Shown here piece by piece: positions 25,301 to 39,239 of a stretch of DNA of 64,000 nucleotides. The translations under genes and the position numbers were made by a program. The notes below the pieces were generated by a model that saw nothing but the letters and a program-made list of their open reading frames with translations, ran no database searches and was not told the DNA's origin. The stretch is taken from contig CAXKVF010000078.1 of the NCBI GenBank assembly GCA_964057225.1, forward strand, positions 434,001 through 498,000, read 5' to 3'. This DNA is from Auanema rhodensis. Its lineage: Eukaryota > Nematoda > Chromadorea > Rhabditida > Rhabditidae. Position 1 is the stretch's first letter. The number at the start of each line of letters is the position of its first letter.

Positions 25301-28300
25301 ATCTAATTTTGAAAACCGCATCTCTTTATCTTTCACGTGAAGCGAGTTACATACCAAGTGCACATCACGTGTACATTTAATTAGCATAAATTAAAGTTCA
25401 CGTAAATTTCAAAGTCATGGTTACCATGAACCAATATCAATGAAAATTTGTTTTTAGACTAATATGGACATGGGGAATCTAATTTTGAAAACCGCATCTC
25501 TTTATCTTTCACGTGAAGCGAGTTACATACCAAGTGCACATCACGTATACATTTAATTAGCATAAATTAAAGTTCACGTAAATTTCAAAGTCATGGTTAC
25601 CATGAACCAATATCAATAAAAATTTGTTTTTAGACTAATATGGACATGGGGAATCTAATTTTGAAAACCGCATCTCTTTATCTTTCACGTGAAGCGAGTT
25701 ACATACCAAGTGCACATCACGTATACATTTAATTAGCATAAATTAAAGTTCACGTAAATTTCAAAGTCATGGTTACCATGTACCAATATCAATAAAAATT
25801 TGTTTTTAGACTAATATGGACATGGGGAATCTAATTTTGAAAACCGCATCTCTTTATCTTTCACGTGAAGCGAGTTACATACCAAGTGCACATCACGTGT
25901 ACATTTAATTAGCATAAATTAAAGTTCACGTAAATTTCAAAGTCATGGTTACCATGCACCAATATCAATAAAAATTTGTTTTTAGACTAATATGGACATG
26001 GGGAATCTAATTTTGAAAACCGCATCTCTTCATCTTTCACGTGAAGCGAGTTACATACCAAGTGCACATCACGTGTACATTTAATTAGCATAAATTAAAG
26101 TTCACGTAAATTTCAAAGTCATGGTTACCATGAACTAATATCAATAAAAATTTGTTTTTAGACTAATATGGACATGGGGAATCTAATTTTGAAAACCGCA
26201 TCTCTTTATCTTTCACGTGAAGCGAGTTACATACCAAGTGCACATCACGTGTACATTTAATTAGCATAAATTAAAGTTCACGTAAATTTCAAAGTCATGG
26301 TTACCATGAACCAATATCAATAAAAATTTGTTTTAAGACTAATATGGACATGGGGAATCTAATTTTGAAAACCGCATCTCTTTATCTTTCACGTGAAGCG
26401 AGTTACATACCAAGTGCACATCACGTGTACATTTAATTAGCATAAATTAAAGTTCACGTAAATTTCAAAGTCATGGTTACCATGAACCAATATCAATAAA
26501 AATTTGTTTTTAGACTAATATGGACATGGGGAATCTAATTTTGAAAACCGCATCTCTTTATCTTTCACGTGAAGCGAGTTACATACCAAGTGCACATCAC
26601 GTGTACATTTAATTAGCATTAATTAAAGTTCACGTAAATTTCAAAGTCATGGTTACCATGAACCAATATCAATAAAAATTTGTTTTTAGACTAATATGGA
26701 CATGGGGAATCTAATTTTGAAAACCGCATCTCTTTATCTTTCACGTGAAGCGAGTTACATACCAAGTGCACATCACGTGTACATTTAATTAGCATAAATT
26801 AAAGTTCACGTAAATTTCAAAGTCATGGTTACCATGAACCAATATCAATAAAAATTTGTTTTTAGACTAATATGGACATGGGGAATCTAATTTTGAAAAC
26901 CGCATCTCTTTATCTTTCACGTGAAGCGAGTTACATACCAAGTGCACATCACGTGTACATTTAATTAGCATAAATTAAAGTTCACGTAAATTTCAAAGTC
27001 ATGGTTACCATGCACCAATATCAATAAAAATTTGTTTTTAGACTAATATGGACATGGGGAATCTAATTTTGAAAACCGCATCTCTTTATCTTTCACGTGA
27101 AGCGAGTTACATACCAAGTGCACATCACGTGTACATTTAATTAGCATAAATTAAAGTTCACGTAAATTTCAAAGTCATGGTTACCATGAACCAATATCAA
27201 TAAAAATTTGTTTTTAGACTAATATGGACATGGGGAATCTAATTTTGAAAACCGCATCTCTTTATCTTTCACGTGAAGCGAGTTACATACCAAGTGCACA
27301 TCACGTATACATTTAATTAGCATAAATTAAAGTTCACGTAAATTTCAAAGTCATGGTTACCATGAACCAATATCAATAAAAATTTGTTTTAAGACTAATA
27401 TGGACATGGGGAATCTAATTTTGAAAACCGCATCTCTTTATCTTTCACGTGAAGCGAGTTACATACCAAGTGCACATCACGTGTACATTTAATTAGCATA
27501 AATTAAAGTTCACGTAAATTTCAAAGTCATGGTTACCATGAACCAATATCAATAAAAATTTGTTTTTAGACTAATATGGACATGGGGAATCTAATTTTGA
27601 AAACCGCATCTCTTTATCTTTCACGTGAAGCGAGTTACATACCAAGTGCACATCACGTGTACATTTAATTAGCATAAATTAAAGTTCACGTAAATTTCAA
27701 AGTCATGGTTACCATGAACCAATATCAATAAAAATTTGTTTTTAGACTAATATGGACATGGGGAATCTAATTTTGAAAACCGCATCTCTTTATCTTTCAC
27801 GTGAAGCGAGTTACATACCAAGTGCACATCACGTGTACATTTAATTAGCATAAATTAAAGTTCACGTAAATTTCAAAGTCATGGTTACCATGAACCAATA
27901 TCAATAAAAATTTGTTTTTAGACTAATATGGACATGGGGAATCTAATTTTGAAAACCGCATCTCTTTATCTTTCACGTGAAGCGAGTTACATACCAAGTG
28001 CACATCACGTGTACATTTAATTAGCATAAATTAAAGTTCACGTAAATTTCAAAGTCATGGTTACCATGAACCAATATCAATAAAAATTTGTTTTTAGACT
28101 AATATGGACATGGGGAATCTAATTTTGAGTACCGCATCTCTTTATCTTTCACGTGAAGCGAGTTACATACCAAGTGCACATCACGTGTACATTTAATTAG
28201 CATAAATTAAAGTTCACGTAAATTTCAAAGTCATGGTTACCATGCACCAATATCAATAAAAATTTGTTTTTAGACTAATATGGACATGGGGAATCTAATT

Positions 28301-31300
28301 TTGAAAACCGCATCTCTTTATCTTTCACGTGAAGCGAGTTACATACCAAGTGCACATCACGTGTACATTTAATTAGCATAAATTAAAGTTCACGTAAATT
28401 TCAAAGTCATGGTTACCATGAACCAATATCAATAAAAATTTGTTTTTAGACTAATATGGACATGGGGAATCTAATTTTGAAAACCGCATCTCTTTATCTT
28501 TCACGTGAAGCGAGTTACATACCAAGTGCACATCACGTGTACATTTAATTAGCATAAATTAAAGTTCACGTAAATTTCAAAGTCATGGTTACCATGAACC
28601 AATATCAATAAAAATTTGTTTTTAGACTAATATGGACATGGGGAATCTAATTTTGAAAACCGCATCTCTTTATCTTTCACGTGAAGCGAGTTACATACCA
28701 AGTGCACATCACGTGTACATTTAATTAGCATAAATTAAAGTTCACGTAAATTTCAAAGTCATGGTTACCATGAACTAATATCAATAAAAATTTGTTTTTA
28801 GACTAATATGGACATGGGGAATCTAATTTTGAAAACCGCATCTCTTTATCTTTCACGTGAAGCGAGTTACATACCAAGTGCACATCACGTGTACATTTAA
28901 TTAGCATAAATTAAAGTTCACGTAAATTTCAAAATCATGGTTACCATGAACCAATATCAATAAAAATTTGTTTTAAGACTAATATGGACATGGGGAATCT
29001 AATTTTGAAAACCGCATCTCTTTATCTTTCACGTGAAGCGAGTTACATACCAAGTGTACATCACGTGTACATTTAATTAGCATAAATTAAAGTTCACGTA
29101 AATTTCAAAGTCATGGTTACCATGAACCAATATCAATAAAAATTTGTTTTTAGACTAATATGGACATGGGGAATCTAATTTTGAAAACCGCATCTCTTTA
29201 TCTTTCACGTGAAGCGAGTTACATACCAAGTGCACATCACGTGTACATTTAATTAGCATAAATTAAAGTTCACGTAAATTTCAAAGTCATGGTTACCATG
29301 AACCAATATCAATAAAAATTTGTTTTTAGACTAATATGGACATGGGGAATCTAATTTTGAAAACCGCATCTCTTTATCTTTCACGTGAAGCGAGTTACAT
29401 ACCAAGTGCACATCACGTGTACATTTAATTAGCATAAATTAAAGTTCACGTAAATTTCAAAGTCATGGTTACCATGAACCAATATCAATAAAAATTTGTT
29501 TTTAGACTAATATGGACATGGGGAATCTAATTTTGAAAACCGCATCTCTTTATCTTTCACGTGAAGCGAGTTACATACCAAGTGCACATCACGTGTACAT
29601 TTAATTAGCATAAATTAAAGTTCACGTAAATTTCAAAGTCATGGTTACCATGAACCAATATCAATAAAAATTTGTTTTTAGACTAATATGGACATGGGGA
29701 ATCTAATTTTGAAAACCGCATCTCTTTATCTTTCACGTGAAGCGAGTTACATACCAAGTGCACATCACGTGTACATTTAATTAGCATAAATTAAAGTTCA
29801 CGTAAATTTCAAAGTCATGGTTACCATGAACCAATATCAATAAAAATTTGTTTTTAGACTAATATGGACATGGGGAATCTAATTTTGAAAACCGCATCTC
29901 TTTATCTTTCACGTGAAGCGAGTTACATACCAAGTGCACATCACGTGTACATTTAATTAGCATAAATTAAAGTTCACGTAAATTTCAAAGTCATGGTTAC
30001 CATGCACCAATATCAATAAAAATTTGTTTTTAGACTAATATGGACATGGGGAATCTAATTTTGAAAACCGCATCTCTTTATCTTTCACGTGAAGCGAGTT
30101 ACATACCAAGTGCACATCACGTGTACATTTAATTAGCATAAATTAAAGTTCACGTAAATTTCAAAGTCATGGTTACCATGAACCAATATCAATAAAAATT
30201 TGTTTTTAGACTAATATGGACATGGGGAATCTAATTTTGAAAACCGCATCTCTTTATCTTTCACGTGAAGCGAGTTACATACCAAGTGCACATCACGTGT
30301 ACATTTAATTAGCATAAATTAAAGTTCACGTAAATTTCAAAGTCATGGTTACCATGAACCAATATCAATAAAAATTTGTTTTTAGACTAATATGGACATG
30401 GGGAATCTAATTTTGAAAACCGCATCTCTTTATCTTTCACGTGAAGCGAGTTACATACCAAGTGCACATCACGTGTACATTTAATTAGCATAAATTAAAG
30501 TTCACGTAAATTTCAAAGTCATGGTTACCATGCACCAATATCAATAAAAATTTGTTTTTAGACTAATATGGACATGGGGAATCTAATTTTGAAAACCGCA
30601 TCTCTTTATCTTTCACGTGAAGCGAGTTACATACCAAGTGCACATCACGTGTACATTTAATTAGCATAAATTAAAGTTCACGTAAATTTCAAAGTCATGG
30701 TTACCATGAACCAATATCAATAAAAATTTGTTTTAAGACTAATATGGACATGGGGAATCTAATTTTGAAAACCGCATCTCTTTATCTTTCACGTGAAGCG
30801 AGTTACATACCAAGTGCACATCACGTGTACATTTAATTAGCATAAATTAAAGTTCACGTAAATTTCAAAGTCATGGTTACCATGCACCAATATCAATAAA
30901 AATTTGTTTTTAGACTAATATGGACATGGGGAATCTAATTTTGAAAACCGCATCTCTTTATCTTTCACGTGAAGCGAGTTACATACCAAGTGCACATCAC
31001 GTGTACATTTAATTAGCATAAATTAAAGTTCACGTAAATTTCAAAGTCATGGTTACCATGAACCAATATCAATAAAAATTTGTTTTTAGACTAATATGGA
31101 CATGGGGAATCTAATTTTGAAAACCGCATCTCTTTATCTTTCACGTGAAGCGAGTTACATACCAAGTGCACATCACGTGTACATTTAATTAGCATAAATT
31201 AAAGTTCACGTAAATTTCAAAGTCATGGTTACCATGAACTAATATAAATAAAAATTTGTTTTTAGACTAATATGGACATGGGGAATCTAATTTTGAAAAC

Positions 31301-32208
31301 CGCATCTCTTTATCTTTCACGTGAAGCGAGTTACATACCAAGTGCACATCACGTGTACATTTAATTAGCATAAATTAAAGTTCACGTAAATTTCAAAGTC
31401 ATGGTTACCATGAACCAATATCAATAAAAATTTGTTTTAAGACTAATATGGACATGGGGAATCTAATTTTGAAAACCGCATCTCTTTATCTTTCACGTGA
31501 AGCGAGTTACATACCAAGTGCACATCACGTGTACATTTAATTAGCATAAATTAAAGTTCACGTAAATTTCAAAGTCATGGTTACCATGAACCAATATCAA
31601 TAAAAATTTGTTTTTAGACTAATATGGACATGGGGAATCTAATTTTGAAAACCGCATCTCTTTATCTTTCACGTGAAGCGAGTTACATACCAAGTGCACA
31701 TCACGTGTACATTTAATTAGCATAAATTAAAGTTCACGTAAATTTCAAAGTCATGGTTACCATGAACCAATATCAATAAAAATTTGTTTTTAGACTAACA
31801 TGGACATGGGGAATCTAATTTTGAAAACCGCATCTCTTTATCTTTCACGTGAAGCGAGTTACATACCAAGTGCACATCACGTGTACATTTAATTAGCATA
31901 AATTAAAGTTCACGTAAATTTCAAAGTCATGGTTACCATGAACCAATATCAATAAAAATTTGTTTTTAGACTAATATGGACATGGGGAATCTAATTTTGA
32001 AAACCGCATCTCTTTATCTTTCACGTGAAGCGAGTTACATACCAAGTGCACATCACGTGTACATTTAATTAGCATAAATTAAAGTTCACGTAAATTTCAA
32101 AGTCATGGTTACCATGCACCAATATCAATAAAAATTTGTTTTTAGACTAATATGGACATGGGGAATCTAATTTTGAAAACCGCATCTCTTTATCTTTCAC
32201 GTGAAGCG
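22353..32208 (+). repeat. 56 full-length monomers, weak higher-order order
   Basis: All copies are 176 bp, mostly GAACC with scattered GCACC. Local events seen: tandem AGCATT monomers at 23057 and 23233; GGAAACC twice near 23.55 and 23.73 kb; CACGTATAC in 25521, 25697 and 27281. A linked pair, a GAACTAATA monomer followed by a TTTTAAGACT monomer, recurs at about 26.13/26.33, 28.77/28.97 and 31.24/31.44 kb (offsets 2640 and 2464 bp, 15 and 14 monomers). TTTTAAGACT also appears alone near 27391 and 30735. GAGTACC at 28128 reappears at 45532 and 47291. No unique sequence is present. Confidence 0.85.
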
Positions 32209-33263
32209 AGTTACATACCAAGTGCACATCACGTGTACATTTAATTAGCATAAATTAAAGTTCACGTAAATTTCAAAGTCATGGTTACCATGAACCAATA
32301 TCAATAAAAATTTTTTTTAGACTAATATGGACATGGGGAATCTAATTTTAAAAACCGCATCTCTTTATCTTTCACGTGAAGCGAGTTACATACCAAGTGC
32401 ACATCACGTGTACATTTAATTAGCATAAATTAAAGTTCACGTAAATTTCAAAGTCATGGTTACCATGAACCAATATCAATAAAAATTTGTTTTTAGACTA
32501 ATATGGACATGGGGAATCTAATTTTGAAAACCGCATCTCTTTATCTTTCACGTGAAGCGAGTTACATACCAAGTGCACATCACGTGTACATTTAATTAGC
32601 ATAAATTAAAGTTCACGTAAATTTCAAAGTCATGGTTACCATGAACCAATATCAATAAAAATTTGTTTTAAGACTAATATGGACATGGGGAATCTAATTT
32701 TGAAAACCGCATCTCTTTATCTTTCACGTGAAGCGAGTTACATACCAAGTGCACATCACGTGTACATTTAATTAGCATAAATTAAAGTTCACGTAATTTT
32801 CAAAGTCATGGTTACCATGAACCAATATCAATAAAAATTTGTTTTTAGACTAATATGGACATGGGGAATCTAATTTTGAAAACCGCATCTCTTTATCTTT
32901 CACGTGAAGCGAGTTACATACCAAGTGCACATCACGTGTACATTTAATTAGCATAAATTAAAGTTCACGTAAATTTCAAAGTCATGGTTACCATGAACCA
33001 ATATCAATAAAAATTTGTTTTTGGACTAATATGGACATGGGGAATCTAATTTTGAAAACCGCATCTCTTTATCTTTCACGTGAAGCGAGTTACATACCAA
33101 GTGCACATCACGTGTACATTTAATTAGCATAAATTAAAGTTCACGTAAGTTTCAAAGTCATGGTTACCATGAACCAATATCAATAAAAATTTGTTTTTAG
33201 ACTAATATGGACATGGGGAATCTAATTTTGAAAACCGCATCTCTTTATCTTTCACGTGAAGCG
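32209..33263 (+). repeat. First 175-bp monomer and neighbours
   Basis: Monomer 32209-32383 is the first one-base-shorter copy in the window. Its tract is eight T (from 32311) and it also has TTTTAAAAACC (G143A). The following copies carry TTTTAAGACT (32670), CGTAATTTTC, TTTTTGGACT and CGTAAGTTTC as private changes. No further short monomers occur until 33440. Confidence 0.85.
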
Positions 33264-34317
33264 AGTTACATACCAAGTGCACATCACGTGTACATTTAAT
33301 TAGCATAAATTAAAGTTCACGTAAATTTCAAAGTCATGGTTACCATGCACCAATATCAATAAAAATTTGTTTTTAGACTAATATGGACATGGGGAATCTA
33401 ATTTTGAAAACCGCATCTCTTTATCTTTCACGTGAAGCGAGTTACATACCAAGTGCACATCACGTGTACATTTAATTAGCATAAATTAAAGTTCACGTAA
33501 ATTTCAAAGTCATGGTTACCATGAACCAATATCAATAAAAATTTTTTTTAGACTAATATGGACATGGGGAATCTAATTTTAAAAACCGCATCTCTTTATC
33601 TTTCACGTGAAGCGAGTTACATACCAAGTGCACATCACGTGTACATTTAATTAGCATAAATTAAAGTTCACGTAAATTTCAAAGTCATGGTTACCATGAA
33701 CCAATATCAATAAAAATTTGTTTTTAGACTAATATGGACATGGGAAATCTAATTTTGAAAACCGCATCTCTTTATCTTTCACGTGAAGCGAGTTACATAC
33801 CAAGTGCACATCACGTGTACATTTAATTAGCATAAATTAAAGTTCACGTAAATTTCAAAGTCATGGTTACCATGCACCAATATCAATAAAAATTTGTTTT
33901 TAGACTAATATGGACATGGGGAATCTAATTTTGAAAACCGCATCTCTTTATCTTTCACGTGAAGCGAGTTACATACCAAGTGCACATCACGTGTACATTT
34001 AATTAGCATAAATTAAAGTTCACGTAAATTTCAAAGTCATGGTTACCATGAACCAATATCAATAAAAATTTTTTTTAGACTAATATGGACATGGGGAATC
34101 TAATTTTAAAAACCGCATCTCTTTATCTTTCACGTGAAGCGAGTTACATACCAAGTGCACATCACGTGTACATTTAATTAGCATAAATTAAAGTTCACGT
34201 AAATTTCAAAGTCATGGTTACCATGAACCAATATCAATAAAAATTTGTTTTTAGACTAATATGGACATGGGAAATCTAATTTTGAAAACCGCATCTCTTT
34301 ATCTTTCACGTGAAGCG
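33264..34317 (+). repeat. Trimeric higher-order repeat, 527 bp x 2
   Basis: The units are 33264-33790 and 33791-34317. Each is a GCACC monomer (176), a GAACC monomer with eight T and TTTTAAAAACC (175), and a GAACC monomer with GGGAAATC (176). The eight-T tracts begin at 33542 and 34069, 527 bp apart. These are the first GGGAAATC copies. Confidence 0.9.
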
Positions 34318-37300
34318 AGTTACATACCAAGTGCACATCACGTGTACATTTAATTAGCATAAATTAAAGTTCACGTAAATTTCAAAGTCATGGTTACCAT
34401 GAAGCAATATCAATAAAAATTTCTTTTAGACTAATATGGACATGGGGAATCTAATTTTGAAAACCGCATCTCTTTATCTTTCACGTGAAGCGAGTTACAT
34501 ACCAAGTGCACATCACGTGTACATTTAATTAGCATAAATTAAAGTTCACGTAAATTTCAAAGTCATGGTTACCATGAACCAATATCAATAAAAATTTGTT
34601 TTTAGACTAATATGGACATGGGAAATCTAATTTTGAAAACCGCATCTCTTTATCTTTCACGTGAAGCGAGTTACATACCAAGTGCACATCACGTGTACAT
34701 TTAATTAGCATAAATTAAAGTTCACGTAAATTTCAAAGTCATGGTTACCATGAAGCAATATCAATAAAAATTTGTTTTTAGACTAATATGGACATGGGGA
34801 ATCTAATTTTGAAAACCGCATCTCTTTATCTTTCACGTGAAGCGAGTTACATACCAAGTGCACATCACGTGTACATTTAATTAGCATAAATTAAAGTTCA
34901 CGTAAATTTCAAAGTCATGGTTACCATGAAGCAATATCAATAAAAATTTGTTTTTAGACTAATATGGACATGGGGAATCTAATTTTGAAAACCGCATCTC
35001 TTTATCTTTCACGTGAAGCGAGTTACATACCAAGTGCACATCACGTGTACATTTAATTAGCATAAATTAAAGTTCACGTAAATTTCAAAGTCATGGTTAC
35101 CATGAACCAATATCAATAAAAATTTGTTTTTAGACTAATATGGACATGGGGAATCTAATTTTGAAAACCGCATCTCTTTATCTTTCACGTGAAGCGAGTT
35201 ACATACCAAGTGCACATCACGTGTACATTTAATTAGCATAAATTAAAGTTCACGTAAATTTCAAAGTCATGGTTACCATGAACCAATATCAATAAAAATT
35301 TGTTTTTAGACTAATATGGACATGGGGAATCTAATTTTGAAAACCGCATCTCTTTATCTTTCACGTGAAGCGAGTTACATACCAAGTGCACATCACGTGT
35401 ACATTTAATTAGCATAAATTAAAGTTCACGTAAATTTCAAAGTCATGGTTACCATGAAGCAATATCAATAAAAATTTCTTTTAGACTAATATGGACATGG
35501 GGAATCTAATTTTGAAAACCGCATCTCTTTATCTTTCACGTGAAGCGAGTTACATACCAAGTGCACATCACGTGTACATTTAATTAGCATAAATTAAAGT
35601 TCACGTAAATTTCAAAGTCATGGTTACCATGAACCAATATCAATAAAAATTTGTTTTTAGACTAATATGGACATGGGAAATCTAATTTTGAAAACCGCAT
35701 CTCTTTATCTTTGACGTGAAGCGAGTTACATACCAAGTGCACATCACGTGTACATTTAATTAGCATAAATTAAAGTTCACGTAAATTTCAAAGTCATGGT
35801 TACCATGAAGCAATATTAATAAAAATTTGTTTTAGACTAATATGGACATGGGGAATCTAATTTTGAAAACCGCATCTCTTTATCTTCCACGTGAAGCGAG
35901 TTACATACCAAGTGCACATCACGTGTACATTTAATTAGCATAAATTAAAGTTCACGTAAATTTCAAAGTCATGGTTACCATGCACCAATATCAATAAAAA
36001 TTTGTTTTTAGACTAATATGGACATGGGGAATCTAATTTTGAAAACCGCATCTCTTTATCTTTCACGTGAAGCGAGTTACATACCAAGTGCACATCACGT
36101 GTACATTTAATTAGCATAAATTAAAGTTCACGTAAATTTCAAAGTCATGGTTACCATGAACCAATATCAATAAAAATTTGTTTTAGACTAATATGGACAT
36201 GGGGAATCTAATTTTGAAAACCGCATCTCTTTATCTTCCACGTGAAGCGAGTTACATACCAAGTGCACATCACGTGTACATTTAATTAGCATAAATTAAA
36301 GTTCACGTAAATTTCAAAGTCATGGTTACCATGAAGCAATATCAATAAAAATTTGTTTTTAGACTAATATGGACATGGGGAATCTAATTTTGAAAACCGC
36401 ATCTCTTTATCTTTCACGTGAAGCGAGTTACATACCAAGTGCACATCACGTGTACATTTAATTAGCATAAATTAAAGTTCACGTAAATTTCAAAGTCATG
36501 GTTACCATGAACCAATATCAATAAAAATTTGTTTTTAGACTAATATGGACATGGGGAATCTAATTTTGAAAACCGCATCTCTTTATCTTTCACGTGAAGC
36601 GAGTTACATACCAAGTGCACATCACGTGTACATTTAATTAGCATAAATTAAAGTTCACGTAAATTTCAAAGTCATGGTTACCATGAACCAATATCAATAA
36701 AAATTTGTTTTTAGACTAATATGGACATGGGGAATCTAATTTTGAAAACCGCATCTCTTTATCTTTCACGTGAAGCGAGTTACATACCAAGTGCACATCA
36801 CGTGTACATTTAATTAGCATAAATTAAAGTTCACGTAAATTTCAAAGTCATGGTTACCATGAAGCAATATTAATAAAAATTTGTTTTTAGACTAATATGG
36901 ACATGGGGAATCTAATTTTGAAAACCGCATCTCTTTATCTTTCACGTGAAGCGAGTTACATACCAAGTGCACATCACGTGTACATTTAATTAGCATAAAT
37001 TAAAGTTCACGTAAATTTCAAAGTCATGGTTACCATGAACCAATATCAATAAAAATTTGTTTTTAGACTAATATGGACATGGGGAATCTAATTTTGAAAA
37101 CCGCATCTCTTTATCTTTCACGTGAAGCGAGTTACATACCAAGTGCACATCACGTGTACATTTAATTAGCATAAATTAAAGTTCACGTAAATTTCAAAGT
37201 CATGGTTACCATGAACCAATATCAATAAAAATTTGTTTTTAGACTAATATGGACATGGGGAATCTAATTTTGAAAACCGCATCTCTTTATCTTTCACGTG

Positions 37301-39239
37301 AAGCGAGTTACATACCAAGTGCACATCACGTGTACATTTAATTAGCATAAATTAAAGTTCACGTAAATTTCAAAGTCATGGTTACCATGAACCAATATCA
37401 ATAAAAATTTGTTTTTAGACTAATATGGACATGGGGAATCTAATTTTGAAAACCGCATCTCTTTATCTTTCACGTGAAGCGAGTTACATACCAAGTGCAC
37501 ATCACGTGTACATTTAATTAGCATAAATTAAAGTTCACGTAAATTTCAAAGTCATGGTTACCATGAACCAATATCAATAAAAATTTGTTTTTAGACTAAT
37601 ATGGACATGGGGAATCTAATTTTGAAAACCGCATCTCTTTATCTTTCACGTGAAGCGAGTTACATACCAAGTGCACATCACGTGTACATTTAATTAGCAT
37701 AAATTAAAGTTCACGTAAATTTCAAAGTCATGGTTACCATGAACCAATATCAATAAAAATTTGTTTTTAGACTAATATGGACATGGGAAATCTAATTTTG
37801 AAAACCGCATCTCTTTATCTTTCACGTGAAGCGAGTTACATACCAAGTGCACATCACGTGTACATTTAATTAGCATAAATTAAAGTTCACGTAAATTTCA
37901 AAGTCATGGTTACCATGCACCAATATCAATAAAAATTTGTTTTTAGACTAATATGGACATGGGGAATCTAATTTTGAAAACCGCATCTCTTTATCTTTCA
38001 CGTGAAGCGAGTTACATACCAAGTGCACATCACGTGTACATTTAATTAGCATAAATTAAAGTTCACGTAAATTTCAAAGTCATGGTTACCATGAACCAAT
38101 ATCAATAAAAATTTTTTTTAGACTAATATGGACATGGGGAATCTAATTTTAAAAACCGCATCTCTTTATCTTTCACGTGAAGCGAGTTACATACCAAGTG
38201 CACATCACGTGTACATTTAATTAGCATAAATTAAAGTTCACGTAAATTTCAAAGTCATGGTTACCATGAACCAATATCAATAAAAATTTGTTTTTAGACT
38301 AATATGGACATGGGGAATCTAATTTTGAAAACCGCATCTCTTTATCTTTCACGTGAAGCGAGTTACATACCAAGTGCACATCACGTGTACATTTAATTAG
38401 CATAAATTAAAGTTCACGTAAATTTCAAAGTCATGGTTACCATGAACCAATATCAATAAAAATTTGTTTTTAGACTAATATGGACATGGGGAATCTAATT
38501 TTGAAAACCGCATCTCTTTATCTTTCACGTGAAACGAGTTACATACCAAGTGCACATCACGTGTACATTTAATTAGCATAAATTAAAGTTCACGTAAATT
38601 TCAAAGTCATGGTTACCATGAAGCAATATCAATAAAAATTTGTTTTTAGACTAATATGGACATGGGGAATCTAATTTTGAAAACCGCATCTCTTTATCTT
38701 TCACGTGAAGCGAGTTACATACCAAGTGCACATCACGTGTACATTTAATTAGCATAAATTAAAGTTCACGTAAATTTCAAAGTCATGGTTACCATGAACC
38801 AATATCAATAAAAATTTGTTTTTAGACTAATATGGACATGGGGAATCTAATTTTGAAAACCGCATCTCTTTATCTTTCACGTGAAGCGAGTTACATACCA
38901 AGTGCACATCACGTGTACATTTAATTAGCATAAATTAAAGTTCACGTAAATTTCAAAGTCATGGTTACCATGAAGCAATATCAATAAAAATTTCTTTTAG
39001 ACTAATATGGACATGGGGAATCTAATTTTGAAAACCGCATCTCTTTATCTTTCACGTGAAGCGAGTTACATACCAAGTGCACATCACGTGTACATTTAAT
39101 TAGCATAAATTAAAGTTCACGTAAATTTCAAAGTCATGGTTACCATGAACCAATATCAATAAAAATTTGTTTTTAGACTAATATGGACATGGGAAATCTA
39201 ATTTTGAAAACCGCATCTCTTTATCTTTGACGTGAAGCG
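34318..39239 (+). repeat. Mixed GAAGC/GAACC block with one-base-deleted monomers
   Basis: Twenty-eight monomers, six of them 175 bp (tracts near 34420, 35475, 35826, 36177, 38112 and 38991). A linked triplet occurs twice: GAAGC with TTTCTTTT, then GGGAAATC with TTGACGTGAA, then GAAGCAATATT with TTTGTTTT and TCCACGTG. The copies are 35373-35898 and 38889-39414 (the second extends past this entry), offset 3516 bp. The pair GCACC then eight-T/AAAAACC is at 37834-38184. The rest are ordinary GAACC copies, with AAACGAG near 38.53 kb as a private change. Confidence 0.85.
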